Shown here: in pieces, positions 6,752 to 12,321 of the stretch
How positions within the stretch are numbered: position 1 is the stretch's first letter
Layout: the number at the start of each line of letters is the position of its first letter
Source of the DNA: Phenylobacterium sp.
GTDB taxonomy: Bacteria; Pseudomonadota; Alphaproteobacteria; Caulobacterales; Caulobacteraceae
Direction: 5' to 3'
DNA: 12,321 nt
Assembly (NCBI GenBank): GCA_028698405.1
Contig: JAQVDF010000014.1
Coordinates: forward strand, 1-12,321
Notes under the pieces: generated by a model
Database searches by the model: none
Told to the model about the DNA's origin: nothing
The model's input: the letters and a program-made list of their open reading frames with translations, nothing else
Position numbers and translations under genes: made by a program

Positions 6752-7887
6752 CCCACCGCCTCCAGCAGCATGAAGCCGACGAAGGCGCGGCCGCTTTCGG
6801 GGACGACGCAGAGGATCTTCTCGCCCGCCTTCAGCCGCCCGGACTTCAGGAAGCCGTCGAGCATCACCCAGATCGACGCCGAGCCGATGTTGCCGACGCT
6901 GGCCAGGTTGGAGAACCACTTCTCCTCGGGGATCATCCCGGCGGTCTTCTCGAGCAGGGCGACGATCTCCTCGCGCAGCGACCTGGCCGAGTAGTGGCAC
7001 AGCAGGTGGTCGATGCGGGCCGGGTCGATCCGCCCCTCGTCCACCTTCTGCAGATAGACCCCGACCCAGGCGCGGATCACCCGCTTGAGCAGTTCGAAGT
7101 CCTGCAGCAGGGCCACGGCGCCGGCCGCGTGGGCGGCGACGGGGCCGGCGTGGCTCCAGGTGGCCATCGGGTCGGCGCGGCCCTCGGTCGGCGCGCCCGC
7201 CCACATGCAGGGATCGAATCGGCCGGCCAGCGAGACCAGGTCGATGAATTCCACACGCAGCGACAGCCCGTCCGGCCGCGGCGCCGGCTCCATCACCACC
7301 GCGCCGGCCCCGTCCGAGAGAGTGAAGCGCAGGAAGTCGGCCTCGCTGCGCAGCCGGCCCTTGGCGTCGACCAGCGCCGTGCCCTCGTAGAAGGCCGGCC
7401 GGAACCAGCGGGAGGAGAACTCCCCGGCGCAGGCCGCCGCGGCGCGGTGCTCGCCGGCGCGCACCGACAGCCAGGCCGCCTTGGCCGCCATCAGCGAGGA
7501 GCCGCACACCGACTGGAAGCTGGCGATCTCGATGGGCCCGCAGCCGAGCTCGCCGTGCACCGCCGCGGCGTGGCCGGGGACCAGCCAGTCGCCCTGGGTG
7601 GTGGCCGCGGCCAGGAAGCTCAGCGCCTCCAGGCCCAGGCCCGCATCCTCAACCGCGGCCCGGACCGCGCCGGCGCACATGCCGGCGTTGGAGTGGGTGG
7701 GGGTCCCGTCCGGCGTCAGGGCGTAGTGGCGCGTCTCCACGCCGTTCCAGCGCAGCGCCTTGCGCCCGAACAGGCTGGCCCGCCCGCCGACCAAGCCCAG
7801 ATAGGCCTCCATCTCGGCGCTCGGCACCGGCGGCCCCGGCAGGAAGCTGCCCGCCCCGGTGATGTAGGCCTCAGATAACCCCGACAT
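6748..7887 (-). CDS. 3-oxoacyl-ACP synthase III (KAS III)-like condensing enzyme
   Basis: A 379-residue thiolase-fold protein. The catalytic triad of the FabH/KAS III group can be placed: Cys128 in [13 protein letters not shown], His298 in [10 protein letters not shown] (the HQAN position of FabH) and Asn333 in SVGNIGSAS (the GNTSAAS position). Other landmarks are [31 protein letters not shown] and the C-terminal [11 protein letters not shown]. It is longer (FabH is about 320) and diverged from housekeeping FabH, with CGSS rather than CAGF, so it is probably a secondary-metabolism or OleA/PqsD-like condensing enzyme using an acyl-thioester starter. It is the first gene of the operon, and its TGA overlaps the next ATG. 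ATG 7887-7885 lacks a visible Shine-Dalgarno; the 120-base divergent spacer with uvrB holds the promoter. Confidence 0.87.
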   Translation of the reverse strand: MSGLSEAYITGAGSFLPGPPVPSAEMEAYLGLVGGRASLFGRKALRWNGVETRHYALTPDGTPTHSNAGMCAGAVRAAVEDAGLGLEALSFLAAATTQGDWLVPGHAAAVHGELGCGPIEIASFQSVCGSSLMAAKAAWLSVRAGEHRAAAACAGEFSSRWFRPAFYEGTALVDAKGRLRSEADFLRFTLSDGAGAVVMEPAPRPDGLSLRVEFIDLVSLAGRFDPCMWAGAPTEGRADPMATWSHAGPVAAHAAGAVALLQDFELLKRVIRAWVGVYLQKVDEGRIDPARIDHLLCHYSARSLREEIVALLEKTAGMIPEEKWFSNLASVGNIGSASIWVMLDGFLKSGRLKAGEKILCVVPESGRAFVGFMLLEAVG

Positions 7888-7894
7888 GCGATTT

Positions 7895-7924
7895 GTTTAC
7901 GCCGCCCCGCGCCGCGCCGCTATG
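7895..7924 (+). promoter_or_regulatory. Weak promoter candidate for the uvrB leader
   Basis: The 120-base spacer between the divergent KAS III-like gene and uvrB contains GTTTAC (7895-7900) and, 18 bases on, GCTATG (7919-7924), the start of a GCTA-type -10 as used by Caulobacter housekeeping promoters. A transcript would begin near 7930, about 20 bases before the leader ORF. No alphaproteobacterial LexA box (GTTC-N7-GTTC) is present, so SOS control of uvrB is not supported by this spacer. Confidence 0.25.
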
Positions 7925-7951
7925 GGCCTTCCCGCCCCACGGAGGCGAGGA

Positions 7952-8005
7952 ATGACCCCTCGCCTGCTGCCACCATCCTGTCAGCAGGGCCCCGCCCGGG
8001 AGTAG
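7952..8005 (+). CDS. Possible 17-codon leader ORF upstream of uvrB
   Basis: ATG 7952 follows GGAGGCGAGGA, a strong ribosome-binding site (GAGG 7947-7950, GGAGG 7941-7945). It opens a 17-residue frame, [17 protein letters not shown], that ends with TAG at 8003-8005, two bases before the GTG start of uvrB. Ribosomes finishing this ORF would be positioned to start uvrB, whose own GGGAG signal lies in the last leader codons. It may be a coupling leader peptide, or the real signal may belong to a misjudged start. The peptide has no recognisable family; the Pro-Pro pair could slow translation. Confidence 0.3.
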   Translation: MTPRLLPPSCQQGPARE

Positions 8006-9291
8006 CCGTGGGGCCGTCGAGCGCCTACCTTTCGCCGATGCCCCGCGTACGCAGCCAGGACAAGGCCAAGGCCGCTCCGCCCTCGGGCGTGGCCGACATG
8101 AGCGCCGCCTTCGACTACGACGAAAACACCATGCCGATGCTGTGGAAGCCGCACCGGCCCGCCCGCCCGGAGAAGTCCGAGGGCGGCATCAGGTTCAAGC
8201 TGGTCAGCGACTACCAGCCGGCCGGCGACCAGCCGCAGGCGATCAGCGAGCTGGTGGCGGGCCTGGAGAGCCGCGAGCACGACCAGGTGCTGCTCGGCGT
8301 CACAGGCTCGGGCAAGACCTTCACCATGGCCAAGGTGATCGAGGCCACCCAGCGTCCGGCGCTGATCCTGGCCCCCAACAAGACGCTCGCCGCCCAGCTC
8401 TACTCCGAGTTCAAGAGCTTCTTCCCGGAGAACGCGGTCGAGTTCTTCGTCTCCTACTACGACTACTACCAGCCCGAGGCCTACGTGCCGCGGACCGACA
8501 CCTACATCGAGAAGGACTCCTCGATTAACGAGCAGATCGACCGCATGCGCCACTCGGCCACCCGGGCGATCCTGGAGCGCGACGACGTCATCGTCGTGGC
8601 CTCGGTCTCGTGCATCTACGGCATCGGCTCGGTCGAGACCTACTCGGCCATGACCTTCTCCATCCAGCCCGGCCAGCGGATCGACGAGAAGAAGCTGATG
8701 GGGGACCTCGTCGCCCTCCAGTACAGGCGCAACGACCAGGCCTTCGAGCGCGGCGCCTTCCGGCGCAGAGGCGACACCATCGAGATCTTCCCGGCCCACT
8801 TCGAGGACCGCGCCTGGCGCATCAGCCTGTTCGGCGACGAGGTGGAGGCGATCACCGAGTTCGACCCGCTGACCGGCAAGAAGACCGCCGACCTGAAGGG
8901 CGTGAAGGTCTACGCCAACAGCCACTACGTGACCCCGCGGCCGACGCTCCGCCAGGCCATCGACCAGATCAAGGTGGAGCTGAAGGAGCGGCTCGACTGG
9001 CTGGTCGCCAACGGCAAGCTGCTGGAGGCCCAGCGGCTGGAGCAGCGCACCACCTTCGACCTGGAGATGATCGAGGCCACCGGCTCCTGCGCCGGCATCG
9101 AGAACTACTCGCGCTACCTCACCGGCCGTCGGCCGGGCGAGCCGCCGCCCACCTTCTTCGAATACATCCCCGACAACGCCCTGCTGTTCGTCGACGAGAG
9201 CCACCAGACCATCCCGCAGATCGGGGCCATGTACCGGGGCGACTACCGCCGCAAGTGGACGCTGGCCGAGTACGGCTTCCGGCTGCCCAGC

Positions 9292-9294
9292 TGA
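9292..9294 (+). other. In-frame TGA within uvrB
   Basis: The codon after RLPS reads TGA, and the next codons ATC GAC AAC CGG CCG CTG restore the universal UvrB block without a shift. Alphaproteobacterial UvrB usually has Cys here as I recall it, and E. coli has Ala, so a TGC to TGA (C to A) change is the simplest origin. Reassignment of TGA is excluded because several intact genes in the window end with TGA. Confidence 0.85.
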
Positions 9295-9318
9295 ATCGAC
9301 AACCGGCCGCTGAAGTTC

Positions 9319-9336
9319 GAGGAGTGGGACGCCATG
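9319..9336 (+). promoter_or_regulatory. Internal ribosome-binding site and ATG just after the uvrB stop
   Basis: GAGGAG (9319-9324) lies 9 bases before an in-frame ATG (9334-9336), 39 bases after the TGA. Ribosomes ending at the TGA could restart here and make a 322-residue C-terminal UvrB piece with motifs SATPG, V, VI and the UVR domain. GAGGAG encodes the conserved Glu-Glu, so the site may be coincidental. Confidence 0.4.
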
Positions 9337-10368
9337 CGCCCGGACTCCGTGCACGTCTCGGCCACGCCGGGCCCGTGGGAGATGGAGCGGGCCGGCGGCG
9401 TCTTCGTCGAGCAGGTGATCCGCCCCACCGGCCTGATCGACCCGCCGGTGGAGGTGCGCCCGGTCTCCAAGGACGGCTTCAGCCAGGTCGACGACGTTAT
9501 CGACCAGGTGCGGCAGACGAGCGCCCGCGGCTACCGCAGCCTGATCACCGTCCTCACCAAGAAGATGGCCGAGGACCTGACCGAGTTCATGCACGAGCAG
9601 GGCCTGCGGGTCCGCTACATGCACTCCGACGTGGACACCCTGGAGCGGATCGAGATCATCCGCGACCTGCGGCTCGGCGCCTTCGACATCCTGGTCGGCA
9701 TCAACCTGCTGCGCGAGGGCCTGGACATCCCCGAGTGCGGCCTGGTGGCCATTCTCGACGCCGACAAGGAGGGCTTCCTGCGCTCCGAGACCTCCCTCAT
9801 CCAGACCATCGGCCGCGCGGCCCGGAACGTCGAAGGCAAGGTCATCCTCTACGCCGACAGCGTCACCGGCTCGATGGAGCGGGCGATGGCCGAGACCGCC
9901 CGCCGGCGCGAGAAGCAGGAGGCCTACAACCTGGAGCACGGCATCACGCCCGAGAGCGTGAAGAGCCAGATCAAGGAGATCCTCGCCTCCCCGTACGAGA
10001 AGGATCGTGTGCTGATCCCGGCCGGCGTCGCCGAGGACGGCGCCAAGCCCTTCATGGGCGACAACTTCAAGGCCACCCTGCGCGACCTCGAAGCCAAGAT
10101 GCGCCAGGCCGCCGCCGACCTCGAGTTCGAGACCGCCGCCCGCCTGCGCGACGAGATCAAGCGCCTGAAGCTCATGGACCTGGAATTCGCCGCGGACGTG
10201 CTGACAGCGGAGGGGGAGAGCGCCGACCGCGAGGGGGTGAAGCGGGTGCGCCGCGAAGCGCGGGCGGAGGCGGCGGAGAGGTTCAGGAAGGGGCGGAGGT
10301 AGGACCTAAACCCTTTGGCGATGCGCCTGTGAGAGCTTGCCGCCTGATCAGGGCGACGAGGCGCACGG

Positions 10369-11172
10369 GTGCAGGGCGACGACGACCGACCATTCCATCT
10401 CGGCTTCGAGGAAGCGCCGAGGCACTTCGAAAGTGCGTCGCAGAAGGCGCGCGTCTGGACCGAGAGCTGGGTAGAGAGGTACCTGTTCTGTCCGAATTGC
10501 GGGACAGCGCCGGTCATCAAGCTGGCGAACAACAATCGCGCCGCCGACTTCGCGTGCGCCGCCTGCGCCGAAGAATTCGAGCTCAAGAGCCAGAAAGGCC
10601 GATTCAGTCGCAAGGTGATAGACGGCGCCTATGAGCCGCTGGCCGCAAAGCTGGCGGCGCGCACCAATCCCAACTTCATCCTCTTGAACTATGACCCGCG
10701 GCTGCTCGCGGTCACCAACGTACTGCTCGTCCCACGGCACTTCTTCACGCCGGCGCTGATCGAGAAGCGCAAACCGCTGGCGCCGACCGCTCGGCGCGCC
10801 GGTTGGGTGGGCTGCAATATCCTAATCGACAAGCTTCCGACGGCCGGAAGGATCGTGCTCGTAGATCAGGGCAAGGTCCGCGCCCGCAGCGAGGTGCTGG
10901 CGGCCTGGAGCAGCACCCTGTTCCTTCGGGACCTGTCACTCAACGCCCGCGGCTGGCTCATGGACGTCATGGACGTGGTGGAAGCCTTCGGCGGACGAGA
11001 GTTCACGCTGGCCGAAGCGTATGGCTTCGAGGGTCGGCTTAGCCGCCTCTATCCCGGCAACCGCAACGTCCGCGCCAAGATCCGGCAACAACTGCAGGTT
11101 CTCCGCGACCAGGGGCTCTTGGAGTTCCTGGGAGAAGGCCGCTATCGGGCCACGGCCGCGACCGCCTCTTAA
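10369..11172 (+). CDS. dpnI: DpnI-family restriction endonuclease (cuts Dam-methylated Gm6ATC)
   Basis: A 267-residue protein that follows pneumococcal DpnI (254 residues) nearly end to end: SQKARVWTESWVERY, CPNCG, ADFACAACAEEFELKSQKG, NPNF, RKPLAPTARRAGWVGCNI, FLRDLSLNARGW and IRQQLQVLRDQGLLEF. DpnI cuts both strands at GATC only when the adenine is methylated. The PD-(D/E)XK residues are present (Asp60, Glu71, Lys73), as are the zinc cysteines (Cys41, Cys44, Cys63, Cys66). The C-terminal winged helix (about 185-262), which in DpnI also reads methyl-adenine, is complete. The start is GTG 10369 with GAGG 7 bases upstream; an in-frame TGA at 10345-10347 excludes a longer form. Only 66 bases separate it from uvrB with no terminator seen, so co-transcription is possible. 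Codons such as ATA, CTA and AGG, unusual for the window, hint at acquisition. It should defend against Dam-methylated DNA and requires a host without GATC methylation. Confidence 0.93.
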   Translation: MQGDDDRPFHLGFEEAPRHFESASQKARVWTESWVERYLFCPNCGTAPVIKLANNNRAADFACAACAEEFELKSQKGRFSRKVIDGAYEPLAAKLAARTNPNFILLNYDPRLLAVTNVLLVPRHFFTPALIEKRKPLAPTARRAGWVGCNILIDKLPTAGRIVLVDQGKVRARSEVLAAWSSTLFLRDLSLNARGWLMDVMDVVEAFGGREFTLAEAYGFEGRLSRLYPGNRNVRAKIRQQLQVLRDQGLLEFLGEGRYRATAATAS

Positions 11173-11242
11173 GCCTCCCAGCCCGCTTTCAACGCACAGA
11201 AAACGGATCTAGAACAGCACCTTATGCACTCGGGGATCAGTC

Positions 11243-11464
11243 ATGGCGACGTTCAAGGTGTTGTGCCGCGTGGACGCTTTTGCAGACTACGTTGCGACCG
11301 TCAGAGCCCGCACGCCGGAGGAAGCCGCTCAACTCGCGCACGACAACGCTGCGAAATATCGGTGGAGACCTGAGGGCACGCAGGAGTTCGATGCGCGGCT
11401 CTACGTGACCCTTGATCCCGACGGTTGCGAAATCGGTGAAACACAGTGCGGGGACTTCTGCTGA
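11243..11464 (+). CDS. Small acidic protein of unknown function downstream of the DpnI homologue
   Basis: A 73-residue protein that begins with two beta-like strands (FKVLCRVDAFADYVATVRARTPEEAAQLAHDNA) and a PEEAAQLAHDNA helix. Aromatic and acidic sequence follows (YRWRPEGTQEFDARLYVTLDPDG), and it ends CEIGETQCGDFC with three cysteines (62, 69, 73). The strand-strand-helix opening with EEAA is common in short bacterial domains and resembles the shape of the DpnD/PcfM-like family, whose founder sits beside DpnI in pneumococcus; sequence identity is not evident, so this is a weak hint. ATG 11243 has only a modest GGGGA about 6 bases upstream. It lies 70 bases after the DpnI homologue on the same strand. 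Confidence 0.6.
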   Translation: MATFKVLCRVDAFADYVATVRARTPEEAAQLAHDNAAKYRWRPEGTQEFDARLYVTLDPDGCEIGETQCGDFC

Positions 11465-11853
11465 GGTGGCCGCCGCGCGCTACCCTCGCCCCGACCCCGC
11501 GAACTGCGCCTGCAACGCCTCGAAGCCTGCCGGCACGGGCGCGGAGTTGAGCCCACTGGTCCTCGGTCGGTCGCCGGTTGATGACCTGGCGTTCGGGCCA
11601 GCCGGCTTTCGACACGAAGAAAGAAGACCACGAAGGTCCGAAGACGCCGGGCGCCGCCGAGCCCGCGCGATGCCTACGGCGCCGAACAGGACGGGATGAC
11701 TCGGCCCCTTGGTGACCTTCGTGGTCTTTGTGGTCTTGGTGCTCATCGATCAGCCGCCGGACGCTCCCTCGGCCAGCGGCCAAGGCGAGGACAAGGCCCG
11801 CACCGCCGCGAGGTGTGTTAACCTTTTGCCGACGAGGCGGAAGGAGGCCCCCT
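11465..11853. repeat. 389-base spacer with CACGAAG-type inverted repeat
   Basis: No convincing gene lies between the small acidic gene and the NfeD-like gene. The clear structure is a perfect 15-bp inverted pair, AAGACCACGAAGGTC (11624-11638) and GACCTTCGTGGTCTT (11714-11728), separated by 75 bases. Each arm sits in short iterations: ACGAAG at 11613-11618 and 11630-11635 on the left, GTGGTCTT at 11721-11728 and 11730-11737 on the right. A smaller CTGGC-GTTCGG-GCCAG hairpin lies at 11586-11601. CACGAAG iterations of this kind are widespread low-complexity intergenic repeats in bacteria. Frames across the arms translate to Lys/Thr or Val/Phe runs, an artefact of the repeat. It could form a large stem-loop; it is not a typical terminator because no T-run follows. 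Confidence 0.55.
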
Positions 11854-12321
11854 TTGGGCGCGGCGCGCGGCCCGGTTCCGGTGTGGTGGTGGATCGCCCT
11901 TCTGGCGATGCTGGCCGGCCTGCTGTGGCCGTCGCTCGGCGCCCAAGGCCAGACTGCGGCGCCTGAGCCCCGGCCCGGCCCTGTCGTGGTCCTCGATATC
12001 GACGGGGCCATCGGGCCGGCGACCACGGAGTATGTCCGCGACGGCCTGGCCGAGGCCAAGGCCCGCAACGCCCGCCTGCTGGTGATCCGCATGGACACGC
12101 CCGGCGGCCTCGACAGCGCCACGCGCGACATCATCGCCGAGATCCTGGCCTCGCCGGCGCCGGTGGCGACCTTCGTCGCGCCGGCCGGGGCGCGGGCGGC
12201 GAGCGCGGGGACCTACATCCTCTACGCCAGCCCCCTGGCGGCGATGGCGCCGGGCACCCACCTGGGCGCGGCGACGCCGGTGAGCATGGGCGGCGGCTCC
12301 ACGCCCCTGCCCGACGGCGAC
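11854..12321 (+). CDS. NfeD family ClpP-class membrane serine protease (3' end outside window)
   Basis: Partial: 156 codons are visible and the frame is open at the window end. TTG 11854 is chosen because a textbook AAGGAGG (11841-11847) sits 6 bases upstream; a later GTG at 11881 lacks such a site and would cut into the signal peptide. Residues about 11-30 form a signal or anchor ([21 protein letters not shown]). A ClpP/crotonase-like fold follows: [42 protein letters not shown], and the nucleophile region [14 protein letters not shown] with Ser117, then the start of the HLGAATPV block. Long NfeD proteins (about 400-460 residues) cut hydrophobic peptides of partner stomatin/slipin proteins at the membrane; the missing part should carry the Lys base, membrane helices and an OB domain. 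A slipin gene would be expected just beyond the window. Confidence 0.9.
   Translation, partial: MGAARGPVPVWWWIALLAMLAGLLWPSLGAQGQTAAPEPRPGPVVVLDIDGAIGPATTEYVRDGLAEAKARNARLLVIRMDTPGGLDSATRDIIAEILASPAPVATFVAPAGARAASAGTYILYASPLAAMAPGTHLGAATPVSMGGGSTPLPDGD

Larger units (their letters stand above)
8008..10302 (+). pseudogene. uvrB: UvrB, excinuclease ABC subunit B, interrupted by an in-frame TGA
   Basis: UvrB is the damage-verifying helicase-like subunit of nucleotide excision repair, working with UvrA and UvrC on DNA. One frame from GTG 8008 (or ATG 8038) to TAG 10302 encodes the whole protein except for TGA at 9292-9294. First part, 428 codons: N-terminal extension, Walker A GVTGSGKT (97-104), the [12 protein letters not shown] beta-hairpin (150-161) that clamps DNA, and the VDESHQ box (395-400). 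Second part: SATPG, the motif V region [13 protein letters not shown], motif [11 protein letters not shown], and the C-terminal UVR motif ([20 protein letters not shown]) that contacts UvrC. The stop falls in RLPS-(stop)[11 protein letters not shown], where homologues continue with Ala or Cys; TGC to TGA is a single change. Everything after it is still well conserved. GTG 8008 has GGGAG 5 bases upstream; ATG 8038 lacks a good site. Whether it is sequencing error, true mutation or a split gene is open. Confidence 0.9.

Noticed and set aside
7888..8007. SOS (LexA) box controlling uvrB
   Set aside because: No GTTC-N7-GTTC or reverse-complement match occurs in the spacer.
9292..9294. TGA reassigned to an amino acid in this organism
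   Set aside because: Several intact genes here end with TGA, including the two with 4-base overlaps (6748-6751 and 6089-6092).
9292..9335. Selenocysteine insertion at the uvrB TGA
   Set aside because: A Cys-position TGA is suggestive, but UvrB is not a known selenoprotein, the residue is not catalytic (E. coli has Ala), and I see no convincing SECIS-like stem-loop in the bases that follow.
7981..9939. A 652-codon open frame on the minus strand across uvrB
   Set aside because: It lies antisense to uvrB, is low-complexity (Leu/Val/Gly/Asp/His-rich) and has no domain; such shadows are expected in GC-rich coding DNA.
10303..10368. Terminator between uvrB and the DpnI homologue
   Set aside because: Only a 4-bp GGCG-ATG-CGCC hairpin without a T-run is present, too weak to call.
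8610..10634. A 674-codon plus-strand frame overlapping uvrB and the DpnI homologue
   Set aside because: It is dominated by Arg/Pro/Gly runs and is out of frame with two clearly recognised genes.
10369..11172. Strong compositional proof that the DpnI homologue was horizontally acquired
   Set aside because: A rough count gives G+C near 63-67% in sampled lines, close to uvrB; only a few rare codons differ, so transfer remains a suspicion based on family distribution.
11480..11746. Minus-strand ORF beginning with Lys/Thr repeats
   Set aside because: It is a product of the CACGAAG-type repeat, with no domain or ribosome-binding site.
11709..11966. Plus-strand ORF beginning with a Val/Phe-rich run
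   Set aside because: The hydrophobic start is a translation of the GTGGTCTT iterations, and the rest overlaps the NfeD-like gene in another frame.

Overview
The window is GC-rich DNA from a proteobacterium, most likely an alphaproteobacterium. UvrB has an alphaproteobacterial style (N-terminal extension, [11 protein letters not shown] entry), the genes are tightly packed with 4-base stop/start overlaps, and the intergenic spaces hold short GC-rich repeats of a kind common in that class. A Caulobacteraceae-like host is a guess from overall style, not a demonstration. No tRNA, rRNA, CRISPR array or insertion sequence is visible.

Left part (1-2936): a DJ-1/PfpI protein resembling isonitrile hydratase (cut by the window edge) and a Cys-rich DUF1272 protein form a leftward operon. 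A GlxA-type AraC regulator is transcribed away from them, and the 78-base divergent spacer carries a perfect palindrome. A leftward SleB-like cell-wall hydrolase follows, converging on the regulator.

Middle (2937-7887): a tiny lipoprotein, a possible 23-residue membrane peptide, a leftward pair (alpha/beta hydrolase, then an NTF2/SnoaL-like protein), a repeat-bearing spacer, and a leftward three-gene operon. The operon encodes a KAS III-type condensing enzyme, a heme-oxygenase-fold (HDO) putative diiron oxidase and a His-rich protein of unknown family. Its genes are joined by ATGA and GTGA overlaps, so the three products probably act together. It is the best candidate here for an undescribed pathway, perhaps making or modifying a fatty-acid-derived compound.

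Right part (7888-12321): uvrB, read rightward and preceded by a short leader ORF, is interrupted by an in-frame TGA at 9292-9294, just before a strong internal ribosome-binding site and ATG. Both halves are otherwise well conserved in one frame. Just downstream lies a clear homologue of the methyl-directed restriction enzyme DpnI (cuts Gm6ATC), with its PD-(D/E)XK residues, zinc cysteines and winged-helix domain intact. A small acidic protein of unknown function follows, then a 389-base spacer with a CACGAAG-type inverted repeat, then the start of an NfeD/ClpP-class membrane protease that runs off the window.

The two most notable points are the uvrB stop codon (sequencing error, nonsense mutation or split gene) and the stand-alone DpnI homologue, which implies that the host leaves GATC adenine unmethylated.
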